The notes under the pieces are model-generated. The model was not told where the DNA came from. It ran no database searches and saw only the letters and a program-made list of their open reading frames with translations. 18,280 bases of DNA, taken from assembly GCA_041623475.1 (NCBI GenBank), contig JBFJWU010000021.1:1-18280 (forward strand). Direction: 5' to 3'. The position numbers and the translations under genes were made by a program. The stretch comes from JBFJWU01 sp041623475 [NCBI: bacterium] (lineage in GTDB: Bacteria > J088). Positions 7,464 through 14,725 of the stretch are shown here, piece after piece; the stretch's first letter is position 1, and every line of letters begins with the position of its first letter.

Positions 7464-8260
7464 GCGATCAATTCGGGAAGTATATTCCCCGCGGCGCCAA
7501 ATAACGAAACGGTCGCGCTGGACGTCAAGTCACCGGGCTCCATGTTCAATTCAATCATCGGCGCGCCACGCCGAACTACCGTTCGGGCAAAACTTGCAGC
7601 TGGTTCAACAACACCGCTTGTGCCGATGACCAGCAGCAAATCACAGCGCGCAAGCAGGTCAACAGCCCCCTCGACCTGATCCGTGGGCAACTCCTCGCCA
7701 AACAGGACAACGCCTGGACGGGTTAGGCCGCCACAGACCTGGCAGTGTGGAATCTGCGACAGGATTTCGTTGGCGGTCGTCGCACCGGTAAAAGACTGGA
7801 CCAACTGTTTCAATCCCGGTCGGGAATGCTGGTGCAGTTGACGACAGTCCACGCACCGCCAGTTTATGAGGTCGCCATGCAGGCAAAAGATATTTCGGCT
7901 TCCGGCGTCTCGGTGCAACCCGTCAACGTTTTGCGTCACAACCCCAGCCAGGCGTCCGGCTTGTTCGAGGTCGGCAATAGCTTTGTGCGCGGCATTGGGC
8001 TGGGCATCCAGCAGAACATCAGCACGGTCCAGCAAGTGCGAGGCCAGGCGCCCGGGATCGTTATCCAGCAGCGCCCGAATCCCCCAGGGCGTGCCGAATG
8101 TTTCAACTTCGACGTCGTTCCACAATCCGTCTTTGCCGCGAAACGTGGGGATACCGCTTTCGGCACTGATGCCGGCACCGGTAAATGCGACAATGCGCGA
8201 CGCGTCAGCCAGAAGCGCCCGCGCCCGGTCCATTGCTTCACTTTGTGAAAGATTGTTCAA
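7460..8260 (-). CDS. Sir2-family NAD-dependent protein deacylase (sirtuin)
   Basis: A complete 266-residue sirtuin. The NAD-binding start GAGISAESGIPTFRG is at residues 28-42, followed by GLW. TQNVDGLHRDAG is at 109-120, and the catalytic His128 is in LHGD. A structural zinc site is formed by Cys136/Cys139 and Cys173/Cys176, followed by PGVVLFGEELP. The C-terminal Rossmann part has VIGTSGVVEPAASF. The Tyr-x-x-Arg pair that marks desuccinylase-type (CobB/SIRT5) sirtuins is not obvious after GLW, so plain deacetylase or another acyl preference is open. The TTG start at 8260 is the longest; ATG at 8233 is possible and leaves the fold intact. It lies 24 nt downstream of cobT on the same strand and is probably co-transcribed with it. 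The association recalls Salmonella CobB, first found because it can replace CobT activity. Confidence 0.93.
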   Translation of the reverse strand: MNNLSQSEAMDRARALLADASRIVAFTGAGISAESGIPTFRGKDGLWNDVEVETFGTPWGIRALLDNDPGRLASHLLDRADVLLDAQPNAAHKAIADLEQAGRLAGVVTQNVDGLHRDAGSRNIFCLHGDLINWRCVDCRQLHQHSRPGLKQLVQSFTGATTANEILSQIPHCQVCGGLTRPGVVLFGEELPTDQVEGAVDLLARCDLLLVIGTSGVVEPAASFARTVVRRGAPMIELNMEPGDLTSSATVSLFGAAGNILPELIA

Positions 8261-8284
8261 CCCGTATCCCGACTGGTCGTGTTA

Positions 8285-9361
8285 TCAGCGCCCCGTGTCA
8301 GTGACACCGGCATCCGAGAAAGAAGCCATTTCGATCAGGATACACCAGGCGGCATCAAGTAAATCCAGCGCCAGTGCGGCGCCTGACCCTTCACCCAGAC
8401 GCAGTTCCAGGTCCAGAAGCGGGCGCAGGCCCAGATTATCCAGGATTGCCGTATGACCGATTTCGACCGATTGGTGCGCCGCAACCAGATACGGCCGGAC
8501 TGCAGGCGCGACGTTCACCGCAACCAGCGCCGCAGCCGCTGTGATGAAACCGTCGACGACAACTACGCATCGGCTCCGGGCAGCACCAAGGATGACACCA
8601 ACCAGTCCGGCCAGTTCAAATCCTCCCACACATTGAAGGACCCGCAATCCGTTGGCACCATCCAGTTCGTGAATCGCACGGGCCCTGTTAACAACGTCAA
8701 TTTTCCGCTGCAGGCTGGCATCATCGATGCCCGTTCCCCGGCCACATACTGCTTCTGCGGGCTGGTCAAGAAGCGCTGCGGTAATTGCACTGGCCGCCGT
8801 CGTGTTACCGATACCCATCTCTCCCAGCCCGATGGCATTGATGCCGTCGGCACAAAGCTCGCTGGCGAGATCGGAACCGATCCCGATCGCCCGGATCATG
8901 TCTGTCTCAGTCATGGCCGGTTCATCAAGGAAGTTACGGGTCCCGTTGCGAACCCGTTCGACCCGGACGCCCGGCAGGTCGGGGATCGGCGACTGAACAC
9001 CGATATCGACGACAACCAGCCTGGTATTGTTGCGCCGGGTAAGCACGTTGATGGCCGCACCACCGGACGCGAAATTGGCGACCATTTGTCCGGTAACCTC
9101 GGACGGATAGGCGCTGACACCTTCGGCCGTCACACCGTGGTCACCAGCCATGACGACAATCGCCGGATTTGGCCGCTCGGGGTTGGCCGAGCCACCAACC
9201 AATGCATACTGTACGGCCAGTTCTTCCAACTGTCCCAGGCTGCCCCGGGGTTTGGTCTTGTCGTCCAGCTGGGCCTGCACCTGGCGGGCGATGGCCGGAT
9301 CGAGGCCGGTGACCTGGCTCTCGAGATCCTGAATCAAACGGCTGGCCTTCATATCCATCAT
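8285..9361 (-). CDS. cobT: nicotinate-nucleotide--dimethylbenzimidazole phosphoribosyltransferase
   Basis: CobT transfers phosphoribose from nicotinate mononucleotide to the lower-ligand base (classically 5,6-dimethylbenzimidazole), giving alpha-ribazole phosphate for the nucleotide loop of cobalamin. Family motifs run in the usual order: DDKTKPRGSLGQLEELA near residue 32, VVMAGDHGVTAEGVSAYP, FASGGAAINVL, GLGEMGIGNTTAASAI, CVGGFELAGLVGVI, VVVDGFITAAAAL, AHQSVEIGH, and LDLELRLGEGSGAALAL with the catalytic-base glutamate. The length (358 residues) is normal. ATG at 9361 or 9358 is preferred, with AGGA a few nucleotides upstream. An in-frame extension to 9589 crosses the terminator and the preceding gene and is rejected. 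A strong hairpin terminator sits just ahead of the start, so expression needs readthrough or an unseen promoter. The sirtuin gene follows after 24 nt. Confidence 0.96.
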   Translation of the reverse strand: MMDMKASRLIQDLESQVTGLDPAIARQVQAQLDDKTKPRGSLGQLEELAVQYALVGGSANPERPNPAIVVMAGDHGVTAEGVSAYPSEVTGQMVANFASGGAAINVLTRRNNTRLVVVDIGVQSPIPDLPGVRVERVRNGTRNFLDEPAMTETDMIRAIGIGSDLASELCADGINAIGLGEMGIGNTTAASAITAALLDQPAEAVCGRGTGIDDASLQRKIDVVNRARAIHELDGANGLRVLQCVGGFELAGLVGVILGAARSRCVVVVDGFITAAAALVAVNVAPAVRPYLVAAHQSVEIGHTAILDNLGLRPLLDLELRLGEGSGAALALDLLDAAWCILIEMASFSDAGVTDTGR

Positions 9362-9374
9362 TGGGTCCTTGCAG

Positions 9375-9407
9375 AAAAACGGGGCCGGCCCCTGCGGCCC
9401 GGCCCCG
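9375..9407 (-). terminator. Rho-independent terminator after the propeller lipoprotein gene, directly before cobT
   Basis: On the minus strand a 9-bp GC stem (arms 9407-9399 and 9388-9380, GGGGCCGG-type) with a 10-nt loop is followed at once by five T residues (9379-9375). It lies 12 nt past the stop of the propeller lipoprotein gene, and its T-run ends only 13 nt before the first cobT ATG. It should end the btuB-propeller transcript, or make cobT expression depend on readthrough. Confidence 0.85.
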
Positions 9408-9419
9408 ACAGTTGTAGCC

Positions 9420-10499
9420 CTACGGCAATCGAACAATATCCTGGACCTGAGATCCCACGTCCGTCGAAGCTGAAACGGCATAGTCTGGTCCCAGGACCTT
9501 GACGCCCTTCTGGGTCCATTGTGCGACCCAGATCGTGCCCAGGTCGCCCTCGGCAACGCGCGACACGTCTTCGCCTGACAAAACACCATCGCTGAATGGC
9601 GTGGTCAGTGAAAAGGACAACTTGTCGATAACGGCAAGCCCTGATGCGAAGCCCCCGACATAGATCTTGCCGGCGCCAACGCTCAACGAACCGGGAAACC
9701 CGCCCACATCAACCTTGCCGATCTGCGAGTAATCGCCGGCATCCAGTTTCAGGGCAACGCCTGGGACATCGTCGTAATTACCTGTGCAGAGCACATACAC
9801 ACCGCTGCTGTCTGCCTCAACCCACTGTGCGTTTACGCATCCGTCATCCAGCGTCACCGTCGTGACCACACTGGAATCCGTCGTCGCCGCAATTGTCAGA
9901 GACCCCGTGTCGTACGTGCAAACAAAATTCGCATCACACGACACGTTGGTGTTGGCAACGACAACGTCATCGCCGTTGAGCGCAACGCCGGTTGGCTGGA
10001 TCCCGGTCGGTGTAGTCTGGGAGTCGACCGATCCGCCTGCAAGGTCCACCGTGTACAGGGCGTTGGTCAACAAACCGGTAACCCACGCGGTATCTCCGTC
10101 GACAGCCACGTCCATTGGGTTGGCCCCAGCCGGCAGGTCGATGGTTTTGTCAGCGGCAAGACTGCCCAGTGTAAATACTCGCAACGTGTTGGACAGAGAG
10201 CTGGCGACATATGCTTTTCCGCCCGCGATTCGCAGTCGGTTCGGCACATCACCGATGTCAGCAAGGCCGTCGGCAATGATTCCTGATTCCTGGTCGACCA
10301 GCAGCAGTTCACCAAGGGTTGGCGACGGCGGCTGGGTCAGTACGGCGAACTCGGGTCCGCCCACGACTTCCGTCAGTGCATTTGCAGCGTTCTCCAGTTC
10401 ATTTTCCAGATTATTGACGGCGGTCTTGACATCGTCGACAAAACATCCATTCAGGGTGACGGCCATCAGGCCAATAAGTGCGATCCATTTCCTTGCCAT
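9420..10499 (-). CDS. beta-propeller lipoprotein downstream of btuB, BtuG-like candidate for cobalamin binding
   Basis: This 359-residue protein starts with a lipoprotein signal: basic MARKW, a hydrophobic core, and lipobox L16-N17-G18 before Cys19. Residue +2 is Phe, not Asp, so outer-membrane sorting is expected. A short helical linker (about 21-47) leads into a YVTN/YncE-like beta-propeller. Repeats with the pattern P-x-x-(hydrophobic) then IYV/AYV/AWV-x-G are seen near RIAGGKAYVASS, DVAVDGDTAWVTG, GVALNGDDVVVAN, SLSVGAGKIYVGGF and AEGDLGTIWVAQW; the terminal VQDIVRLP could close the ring. Three or four Cys pairs may form disulfides (e.g. CDANFVC). It lies 57 nt after btuB, with a good AAAGGAG ribosome site, inside the same riboswitch-led transcript. 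In Bacteroides, BtuG is a surface propeller lipoprotein that hands cobalamin to BtuB. The same role here is inferred from position and architecture; another TonB-receptor accessory is the alternative. Confidence 0.8.
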   Translation of the reverse strand: MARKWIALIGLMAVTLNGCFVDDVKTAVNNLENELENAANALTEVVGGPEFAVLTQPPSPTLGELLLVDQESGIIADGLADIGDVPNRLRIAGGKAYVASSLSNTLRVFTLGSLAADKTIDLPAGANPMDVAVDGDTAWVTGLLTNALYTVDLAGGSVDSQTTPTGIQPTGVALNGDDVVVANTNVSCDANFVCTYDTGSLTIAATTDSSVVTTVTLDDGCVNAQWVEADSSGVYVLCTGNYDDVPGVALKLDAGDYSQIGKVDVGGFPGSLSVGAGKIYVGGFASGLAVIDKLSFSLTTPFSDGVLSGEDVSRVAEGDLGTIWVAQWTQKGVKVLGPDYAVSASTDVGSQVQDIVRLP

Positions 10500-10556
10500 T
10501 TGAAACTCCTTTCGGCAAATACATAATCGATTGCAAAAAACGTATCCTGGTCGGTT

Positions 10557-12584
10557 CTAGAATTCGGCGGTGACGGTGCCTCCAATTGACCGCGACTCGG
10601 CGGGGAATCCCGAAATTTCCTCGTAACGCCGGTCGAGAAGATTGTCCATGTTTAACTCAATCTGCCAGCCAAGGGTCGGTGCGACGGTCAGGTTCGCCCA
10701 CATTGTTGCCGCCGAGGGCATGCAGGTCGTATTATCGACGCTGGCTGGACGCTCACCTGTGATCCGGGTGCCAATAACCGCTCGCACTGTTTCGAACTCG
10801 ACACCACCCCAGGCCGACCCGCGATACAGCGGTCGGTATATCAACTGCGGTGATCCCGAGGCCAGCGGACAAGTCCCGGCCTGATCCAGGGCATCGCGTC
10901 GCTGCCGAATGACTTCGACGTCCCGAACGACCTCGGGGTCGCCGTTTTCTGCGCGATTCCAGCTGAACGCCCCACCGACAACGATCGGCTTGTAACCGCT
11001 GTCGGCATCCAGTTCGATTCCGTGCAGCCGAACCGCACCCAGATTGTCCGGGGTCCAGACACCGTTGGTCGGCTGCCAGACCAGCAGGTCATTGGCGCGT
11101 TCCAGATACGCAGCCGCAGTGCCACTCAGCCAGCGCCACTGCGATGTCAATGACCCGCCATAACCCCACGCTGATTCCGGCCGCGCGTCAGGATTTCCGG
11201 ATGCCAATGCCGACGACGGCCAATACAGCTCGTTGAATGTCGGATCCCGAAAGCTGCGATGGAATTCAGTCCGGGCAACCAGTTGGTCAGGAACGATCCA
11301 CCACCAGCCACCGACACTGGGCAGGACCTGCAAATCCCGATTCAGTTCGCCGTCGAGCCTCACGGCCCCCTGGATCCCGTAGTTATCGAAAAGGGTCTGC
11401 TGTACAGCGGTACCCAGCGCCCACAGGTGTCGTTTTTCGTTTCGGCCCCGAAGCTCCACGGTCTCCAGCCGCCGTTCGCCATTGACCATCAGCTTGGTAC
11501 CGGAATCGAACGACCGGTCTGCCTGGCCATATCCAGACCAGTTGAGGCTGCGATTAATACTGGGCGAATCCCTGGCGACGAAAATGTCGTCATAAAACAT
11601 CAGGCGATCACCGTCCACGACGCCCTGGATGCGCAGATTCCAGTCACGTACATTGCTTTGCCAGTCCAGAACAGCACGGCCATCAACATCCGACTGGTGT
11701 GCATCCGGCGTCGGCGTTGACAGCGGCCCGGGAATATCTGTCTCGACCATACTCCCGTATACCCGGGCGTACAGCCGATGCTCCCCCGGCATCGGAATCC
11801 GAGCGCCAAATTGCCCCTGGACCGACTGGGCAGCATTGTTCTGGCGGCGTCGGACCCGGTTGTCCCTGTCTTGAAAACGAAAGTTGCCGGAACTCCGTTC
11901 AGCGTGAATCGCAGCCCAGCCTTTGTCGACACGTGCCAGGGATACCTGCATCATGGCCGTGTCAAAAGACCCGCCGCCGATACGCACCTCGTTGCGATCC
12001 CGGTCCGGAATCGTATCGATCGAAATGACACCACCAATTGCGCTGGAACCAAAGAAATGACTGCCACCGCCGCGTAGCACCGCGACCGAATCAATATCAG
12101 CTACCGGAAGGGTGGCCAGGTTGAAATCTCCGGCCAGTACGTCCCGCTGCGGGACACCATCGATCAGGACCAGCGTTCCCGATGCTGCAGCCCCCCGCAG
12201 CGCTGCCGTTTGCAGCGCGCCGGCACCCCCGTAAGACCTCGAATACAATGACGGGCTTAATTCCAGCCTGCGCCCAAGGTTGCCGGACTGCCGAATATCA
12301 TTCCGACTGATTCGATCGACAACACTGGCCGCCTCCTGGATTTCGATCGGATCGAGGGGCTTTTTGCCAACAATGTCCAGGACCGGAATCGCAGCCACTG
12401 GTGCGGGCGGGTCGGTAACGGCGGTTGGCGACGAGGACGGCGTCACGTGATTTGTGACGTGCGCTGTACTTGTCGCCGGCTCGCCGCCCCGCACAGGTGC
12501 GGCGACCGTGATGGTCGCAGCACAGCAGGCTATTTTGATTACACAGGGTTTGATTCCCCTGGGCGCTGTCCACGCAACGCGCAT
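10557..12584 (-). CDS. btuB: TonB-dependent outer-membrane receptor, cobalamin/corrinoid transporter
   Basis: This 675-residue protein has a signal sequence (about residues 1-34), a Pro/Ala/Thr-rich spacer and a probable TonB box near 67-75 (PVLDIVGKK). A plug domain follows (about 80-190) with SPSLYSRSYGGAGALQTAALRG, TLVLIDGVPQRD and VAVLRGGGSHFFGSSAIGGVISI. The remainder is a 22-strand-type barrel with alternating strands, ending in LDRRYEEISGFP and a final Phe as required for barrel assembly. The family imports scarce metal complexes using TonB energy. Assignment to cobalamin rests on the cobalamin riboswitch directly upstream and the btuFCD and cob genes around it. The ATG start has GGAGGA 3-4 nt upstream. 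The two cysteines in the late barrel (TCPLA and TTCMP regions) may form a loop disulfide. The propeller lipoprotein gene follows in the same direction. Confidence 0.93.
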   Translation of the reverse strand: MRVAWTAPRGIKPCVIKIACCAATITVAAPVRGGEPATSTAHVTNHVTPSSSPTAVTDPPAPVAAIPVLDIVGKKPLDPIEIQEAASVVDRISRNDIRQSGNLGRRLELSPSLYSRSYGGAGALQTAALRGAAASGTLVLIDGVPQRDVLAGDFNLATLPVADIDSVAVLRGGGSHFFGSSAIGGVISIDTIPDRDRNEVRIGGGSFDTAMMQVSLARVDKGWAAIHAERSSGNFRFQDRDNRVRRRQNNAAQSVQGQFGARIPMPGEHRLYARVYGSMVETDIPGPLSTPTPDAHQSDVDGRAVLDWQSNVRDWNLRIQGVVDGDRLMFYDDIFVARDSPSINRSLNWSGYGQADRSFDSGTKLMVNGERRLETVELRGRNEKRHLWALGTAVQQTLFDNYGIQGAVRLDGELNRDLQVLPSVGGWWWIVPDQLVARTEFHRSFRDPTFNELYWPSSALASGNPDARPESAWGYGGSLTSQWRWLSGTAAAYLERANDLLVWQPTNGVWTPDNLGAVRLHGIELDADSGYKPIVVGGAFSWNRAENGDPEVVRDVEVIRQRRDALDQAGTCPLASGSPQLIYRPLYRGSAWGGVEFETVRAVIGTRITGERPASVDNTTCMPSAATMWANLTVAPTLGWQIELNMDNLLDRRYEEISGFPAESRSIGGTVTAEF

Positions 12585-12587
12585 GAG

Positions 12588-12639
12588 TCCTCCGACGGGA
12601 CATCCTCCGCGCGGTTGCCGACCGGAACTATTCCGTCGG
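12588..12639 (-). promoter_or_regulatory. inverted repeat overlapping the btuB ribosome site, candidate expression platform
   Basis: Between the riboswitch core and btuB, CCGACGG (12639-12633) can pair perfectly with CCGTCGG (12598-12592). The second arm overlaps the GGAGGA ribosome site (12593-12588) by two bases. A competing local pairing, GACCG with CGGTC just downstream, uses part of the first arm. This looks like a translational on/off switch, but folding was done by eye only. Confidence 0.4.
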
Positions 12640-12730
12640 TCATCCGAATTGATTGGGCAGCGAGCAGAAGTTAAGCTCGATGGTTATGCCAGCGCTCCCA
12701 GATCCGCGAGGAGATTCTGTCCTCAAAAGC

Positions 12731-12886
12731 TCCAGGTCGGTCTCCTGACTTTCGCATCTTCATCTATCGCCGCCTTCCCATCCGGAACCGGACAGTGGCG
12801 TTGCTGGCGAAGACTCCGCGATTACAGTGGCGGGACCGTGTCGGACTTTCACCGACTTCCCGTTTAAGGCACGCGCCACCTGAAGC
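12731..12886 (-). ncRNA. cobalamin riboswitch upstream of btuB
   Basis: The minus strand carries the conserved cobalamin aptamer elements in order: GGTGGCGCGTGCC at the 5' side, TTAAACGGGAAGTCGGTGAA, CCGACACGGTCCCGCCACTG, a second GCCACTG (B12 box), GGGAAGGCGGCGA, and the 3' closing AGTCAGGAGACCGACC. This order matches the RF00174 family, which binds adenosylcobalamin or related corrinoids and shuts off expression when bound. It starts a few bases after the btuD stop and ends about 146 nt before the btuB ATG, leaving room for an expression platform. End positions are approximate. Confidence 0.95.
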
Positions 12887-12890
12887 ACGG

Positions 12891-13706
12891 TCAGGATACC
12901 GGCGACGCACCCGAATCGTCAACTGACTCGCTGCCAACCGGCACAATCACACTGCGGTTGTGGTCAGGGCTGTGAAGAACCTGTACCCGGACACCGTAGA
13001 CCTGCCGGATCGTTTCCGGGTTCAATACGTCCGCTGGCTTGCCGGCAGCCACGACCCGGCCCTGGTCGATCAGGGTCAACTGATCGCATTGTGCCGACGC
13101 CTGCGACAGGTCGTGAAGCGTCATCACAATCGTCAGCGAACGTTCCACCCTCAGCCGGTCCAGGGTTGCAAACAATGCTACCTCGTGGCGCAGGTCCAGG
13201 TGGGCGGTTGGTTCATCCAGCAACAACAGATCCGGTTGTTGTGCCATGGCTCGCGCCAGCACAACCCGGCGTCTCTGGCCGCCGGATAATTCGCCCACAG
13301 GCCGGTTGGCAGCCGACAGTAATCCGACATCATCAAGCGTCTGACGGACGATCAGGTCGTCCTCTTTCGTAAACGGACGAACCCAGCCACGATGTGGGGC
13401 ACGACCAAGTTGGACCACCTGTCGAACGGTTAATGACAAATCCAGGTGGACCAGTTGCGGGGCGAATGCGACCCGCTGGGCGAACCGGCGAGTCGAAAAG
13501 GACCCTGGTGCGCATCCCGCAACCTGTATTGATCCGGATTCGGGCTTCAGCTGACCGGCGATGGCTCGAAGTAACGTCGTCTTGCCGGCACCGTTTGGCC
13601 CGACAATTCCAAATCGACAACCTTCGGCAATGCTCATTGAGACGTCCTGAAGCACCGGTTCGGAACCGTAACCCGTGGTCAGGGCCCGCAGTTCGACGCC
13701 GCTCAC
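12891..13706 (-). CDS. btuD: ABC transporter ATPase for cobalamin import
   Basis: This 271-residue nucleotide-binding subunit powers vitamin B12 import across the inner membrane with the BtuC-like permease. Visible motifs are Walker A GPNGAGKTT at residues 36-44, the Q-loop in FAPQ, the signature LSGGQRRRV, Walker B LLLLDEP, the D-loop after it (TAHLDL), and the switch histidine in TLHD. It belongs to the FecE/BtuD group of metal-chelate importers, and the C-terminal extension after about residue 235 is typical. The GTG start at 13706 overlaps the permease stop by 4 nt (GTGA), indicating translational coupling. The promoter and riboswitch of btuB lie at and immediately after its 3' end. Assignment to cobalamin rather than iron-siderophore follows from the riboswitch in front of btuF and the linked btuB and cob genes. 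Confidence 0.93.
   Translation of the reverse strand: MSGVELRALTTGYGSEPVLQDVSMSIAEGCRFGIVGPNGAGKTTLLRAIAGQLKPESGSIQVAGCAPGSFSTRRFAQRVAFAPQLVHLDLSLTVRQVVQLGRAPHRGWVRPFTKEDDLIVRQTLDDVGLLSAANRPVGELSGGQRRRVVLARAMAQQPDLLLLDEPTAHLDLRHEVALFATLDRLRVERSLTIVMTLHDLSQASAQCDQLTLIDQGRVVAAGKPADVLNPETIRQVYGVRVQVLHSPDHNRSVIVPVGSESVDDSGASPVS
12893..12922 (-). promoter_or_regulatory. candidate sigma70 promoter for the btuB riboswitch transcript
   Basis: TTGACG (12922-12917, five of six matches to the -35 consensus) is followed after 18 nt by TATCCT (12898-12893). Initiation about 7 nt downstream would fall near 12886, exactly where the riboswitch begins. The site lies in the last codons and stop of btuD. Confidence 0.5.
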
Positions 13707-14725
13707 AGCCGGCCGCCTGGCGAACCGCCTGTTGACTTCAAGACGTACAGGAAAAACGGCCCGCCAGTTACGGCCGTAATAATCCCGACGGGAACCTCCA
13801 GTGGCGCCAGCATCAGCCGTGCCCCAAGGTCAGCCAGCACCAGCAGGATTGCCCCCAACAGGACGCTGGCCGGTATCAATACCGAGTGCCGTGCCCCAAA
13901 AATCATTCGCGCCGCGTGTGGTGCCATCAACCCGACAAAGCCGATGATGCCACCGATGGCGACGGCTGCTGCCGTAATCAAACTGGCCGCAACGATGATC
14001 AGCAGCCGGGTTCGGTTTAACGGCAGTCCCAGGCTGCGCGCCGACTCGTCACCCAGGGCCATCGCATCCAGCGGCCGTGCGCATAATCCGACCAGGATGA
14101 CCCCGGGGACCATATAGACCAGCGCGATTCCGACATCGGACCAGCCCTTTCCGGACAATCCACCCAGCATCCAGTAATAGACCATTTGCAGGCTGCGGTC
14201 ATCAACGAGGACAAGCAACGAAACCATTGCCGACAGGACTGTACTGACCGCCGCGCCGGCAAGCAGCAGGGTCAACGGCGATGACCGGGTGCCGATGCCT
14301 CCGATTCCATAAACAACCGCGACTGCTGCAAATGTGCCAATAAAGGCGGCAGCTGCGACCGGATCCATACCGGACACCGCCGCAGAGGCTCCCAGGACAA
14401 TGGCCGTTGTCGCACCCAGTGCGGCACCAGCGGATGCACCGATAACGAAAGGGTCAGCCAGCGGGTTGCGGAACAGGCCCTGGTACGCTGCGCCTGCTGC
14501 AGCCAGGCCACCGCCAATCAACAGGGCCAGCAAGACCCTGGGAACCCGAAGTTCGTGAAGGATGGTCCAATAGGTCACATCATTGATTGTTCGGCCCAGG
14601 ATGTAATCCGCAACAACGGTGATCGGGACATCCACGGACCCGACCCCGACCGCAAGCAACGATACGGCTGGCAACAGGGCGACGAAAAATGCCGCCAGCC
14701 CGACCCGGCGTCGACTACTGTTCAA
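13703..14725 (-). CDS. btuC: FecCD-family permease for cobalamin import
   Basis: This membrane subunit of the type II ABC importer (PF01032) forms the translocation pathway as a homodimer with about ten helices each. The diagnostic stretch GGGLAAAGAAYQGLFRNPLA followed by DPFVIGASAGAALGA is present. Also visible are LAGAAVSTVLSAM, YYWMLGGLSGKGW, the cytoplasmic coupling region around GDESARSLGLPLNR, and GIIGFVGLMAPHAARM. I prefer TTG at 14725, which has GGAG 7 nt upstream and overlaps btuF by 11 nt, giving 340 residues, the normal length. A longer in-frame start at 14782 would add residues with no family match. The stop overlaps the ATPase start by 4 nt. Order and overlaps make btuF-btuC-btuD one transcript under the upstream cobalamin riboswitch. 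Confidence 0.93.
   Translation of the reverse strand: MNSSRRRVGLAAFFVALLPAVSLLAVGVGSVDVPITVVADYILGRTINDVTYWTILHELRVPRVLLALLIGGGLAAAGAAYQGLFRNPLADPFVIGASAGAALGATTAIVLGASAAVSGMDPVAAAAFIGTFAAVAVVYGIGGIGTRSSPLTLLLAGAAVSTVLSAMVSLLVLVDDRSLQMVYYWMLGGLSGKGWSDVGIALVYMVPGVILVGLCARPLDAMALGDESARSLGLPLNRTRLLIIVAASLITAAAVAIGGIIGFVGLMAPHAARMIFGARHSVLIPASVLLGAILLVLADLGARLMLAPLEVPVGIITAVTGGPFFLYVLKSTGGSPGGRL

Noticed and set aside
8453-9502. Open frame of 349 codons antisense to cobT
   Set aside because: CobT motifs run the whole length on the other strand, and the frame also crosses the terminator; it is a GC-rich shadow.
9362-9589. In-frame N-terminal extension of cobT by about 76 residues
   Set aside because: It passes through the terminator hairpin and the end of the propeller gene and has no CobT-like sequence; ATG at 9361 or 9358 has a ribosome site and normal length.
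10500-10556. T-run between btuB and the propeller gene as a terminator
   Set aside because: Six T residues are present but no GC-rich stem precedes them, so cotranscription is more likely.
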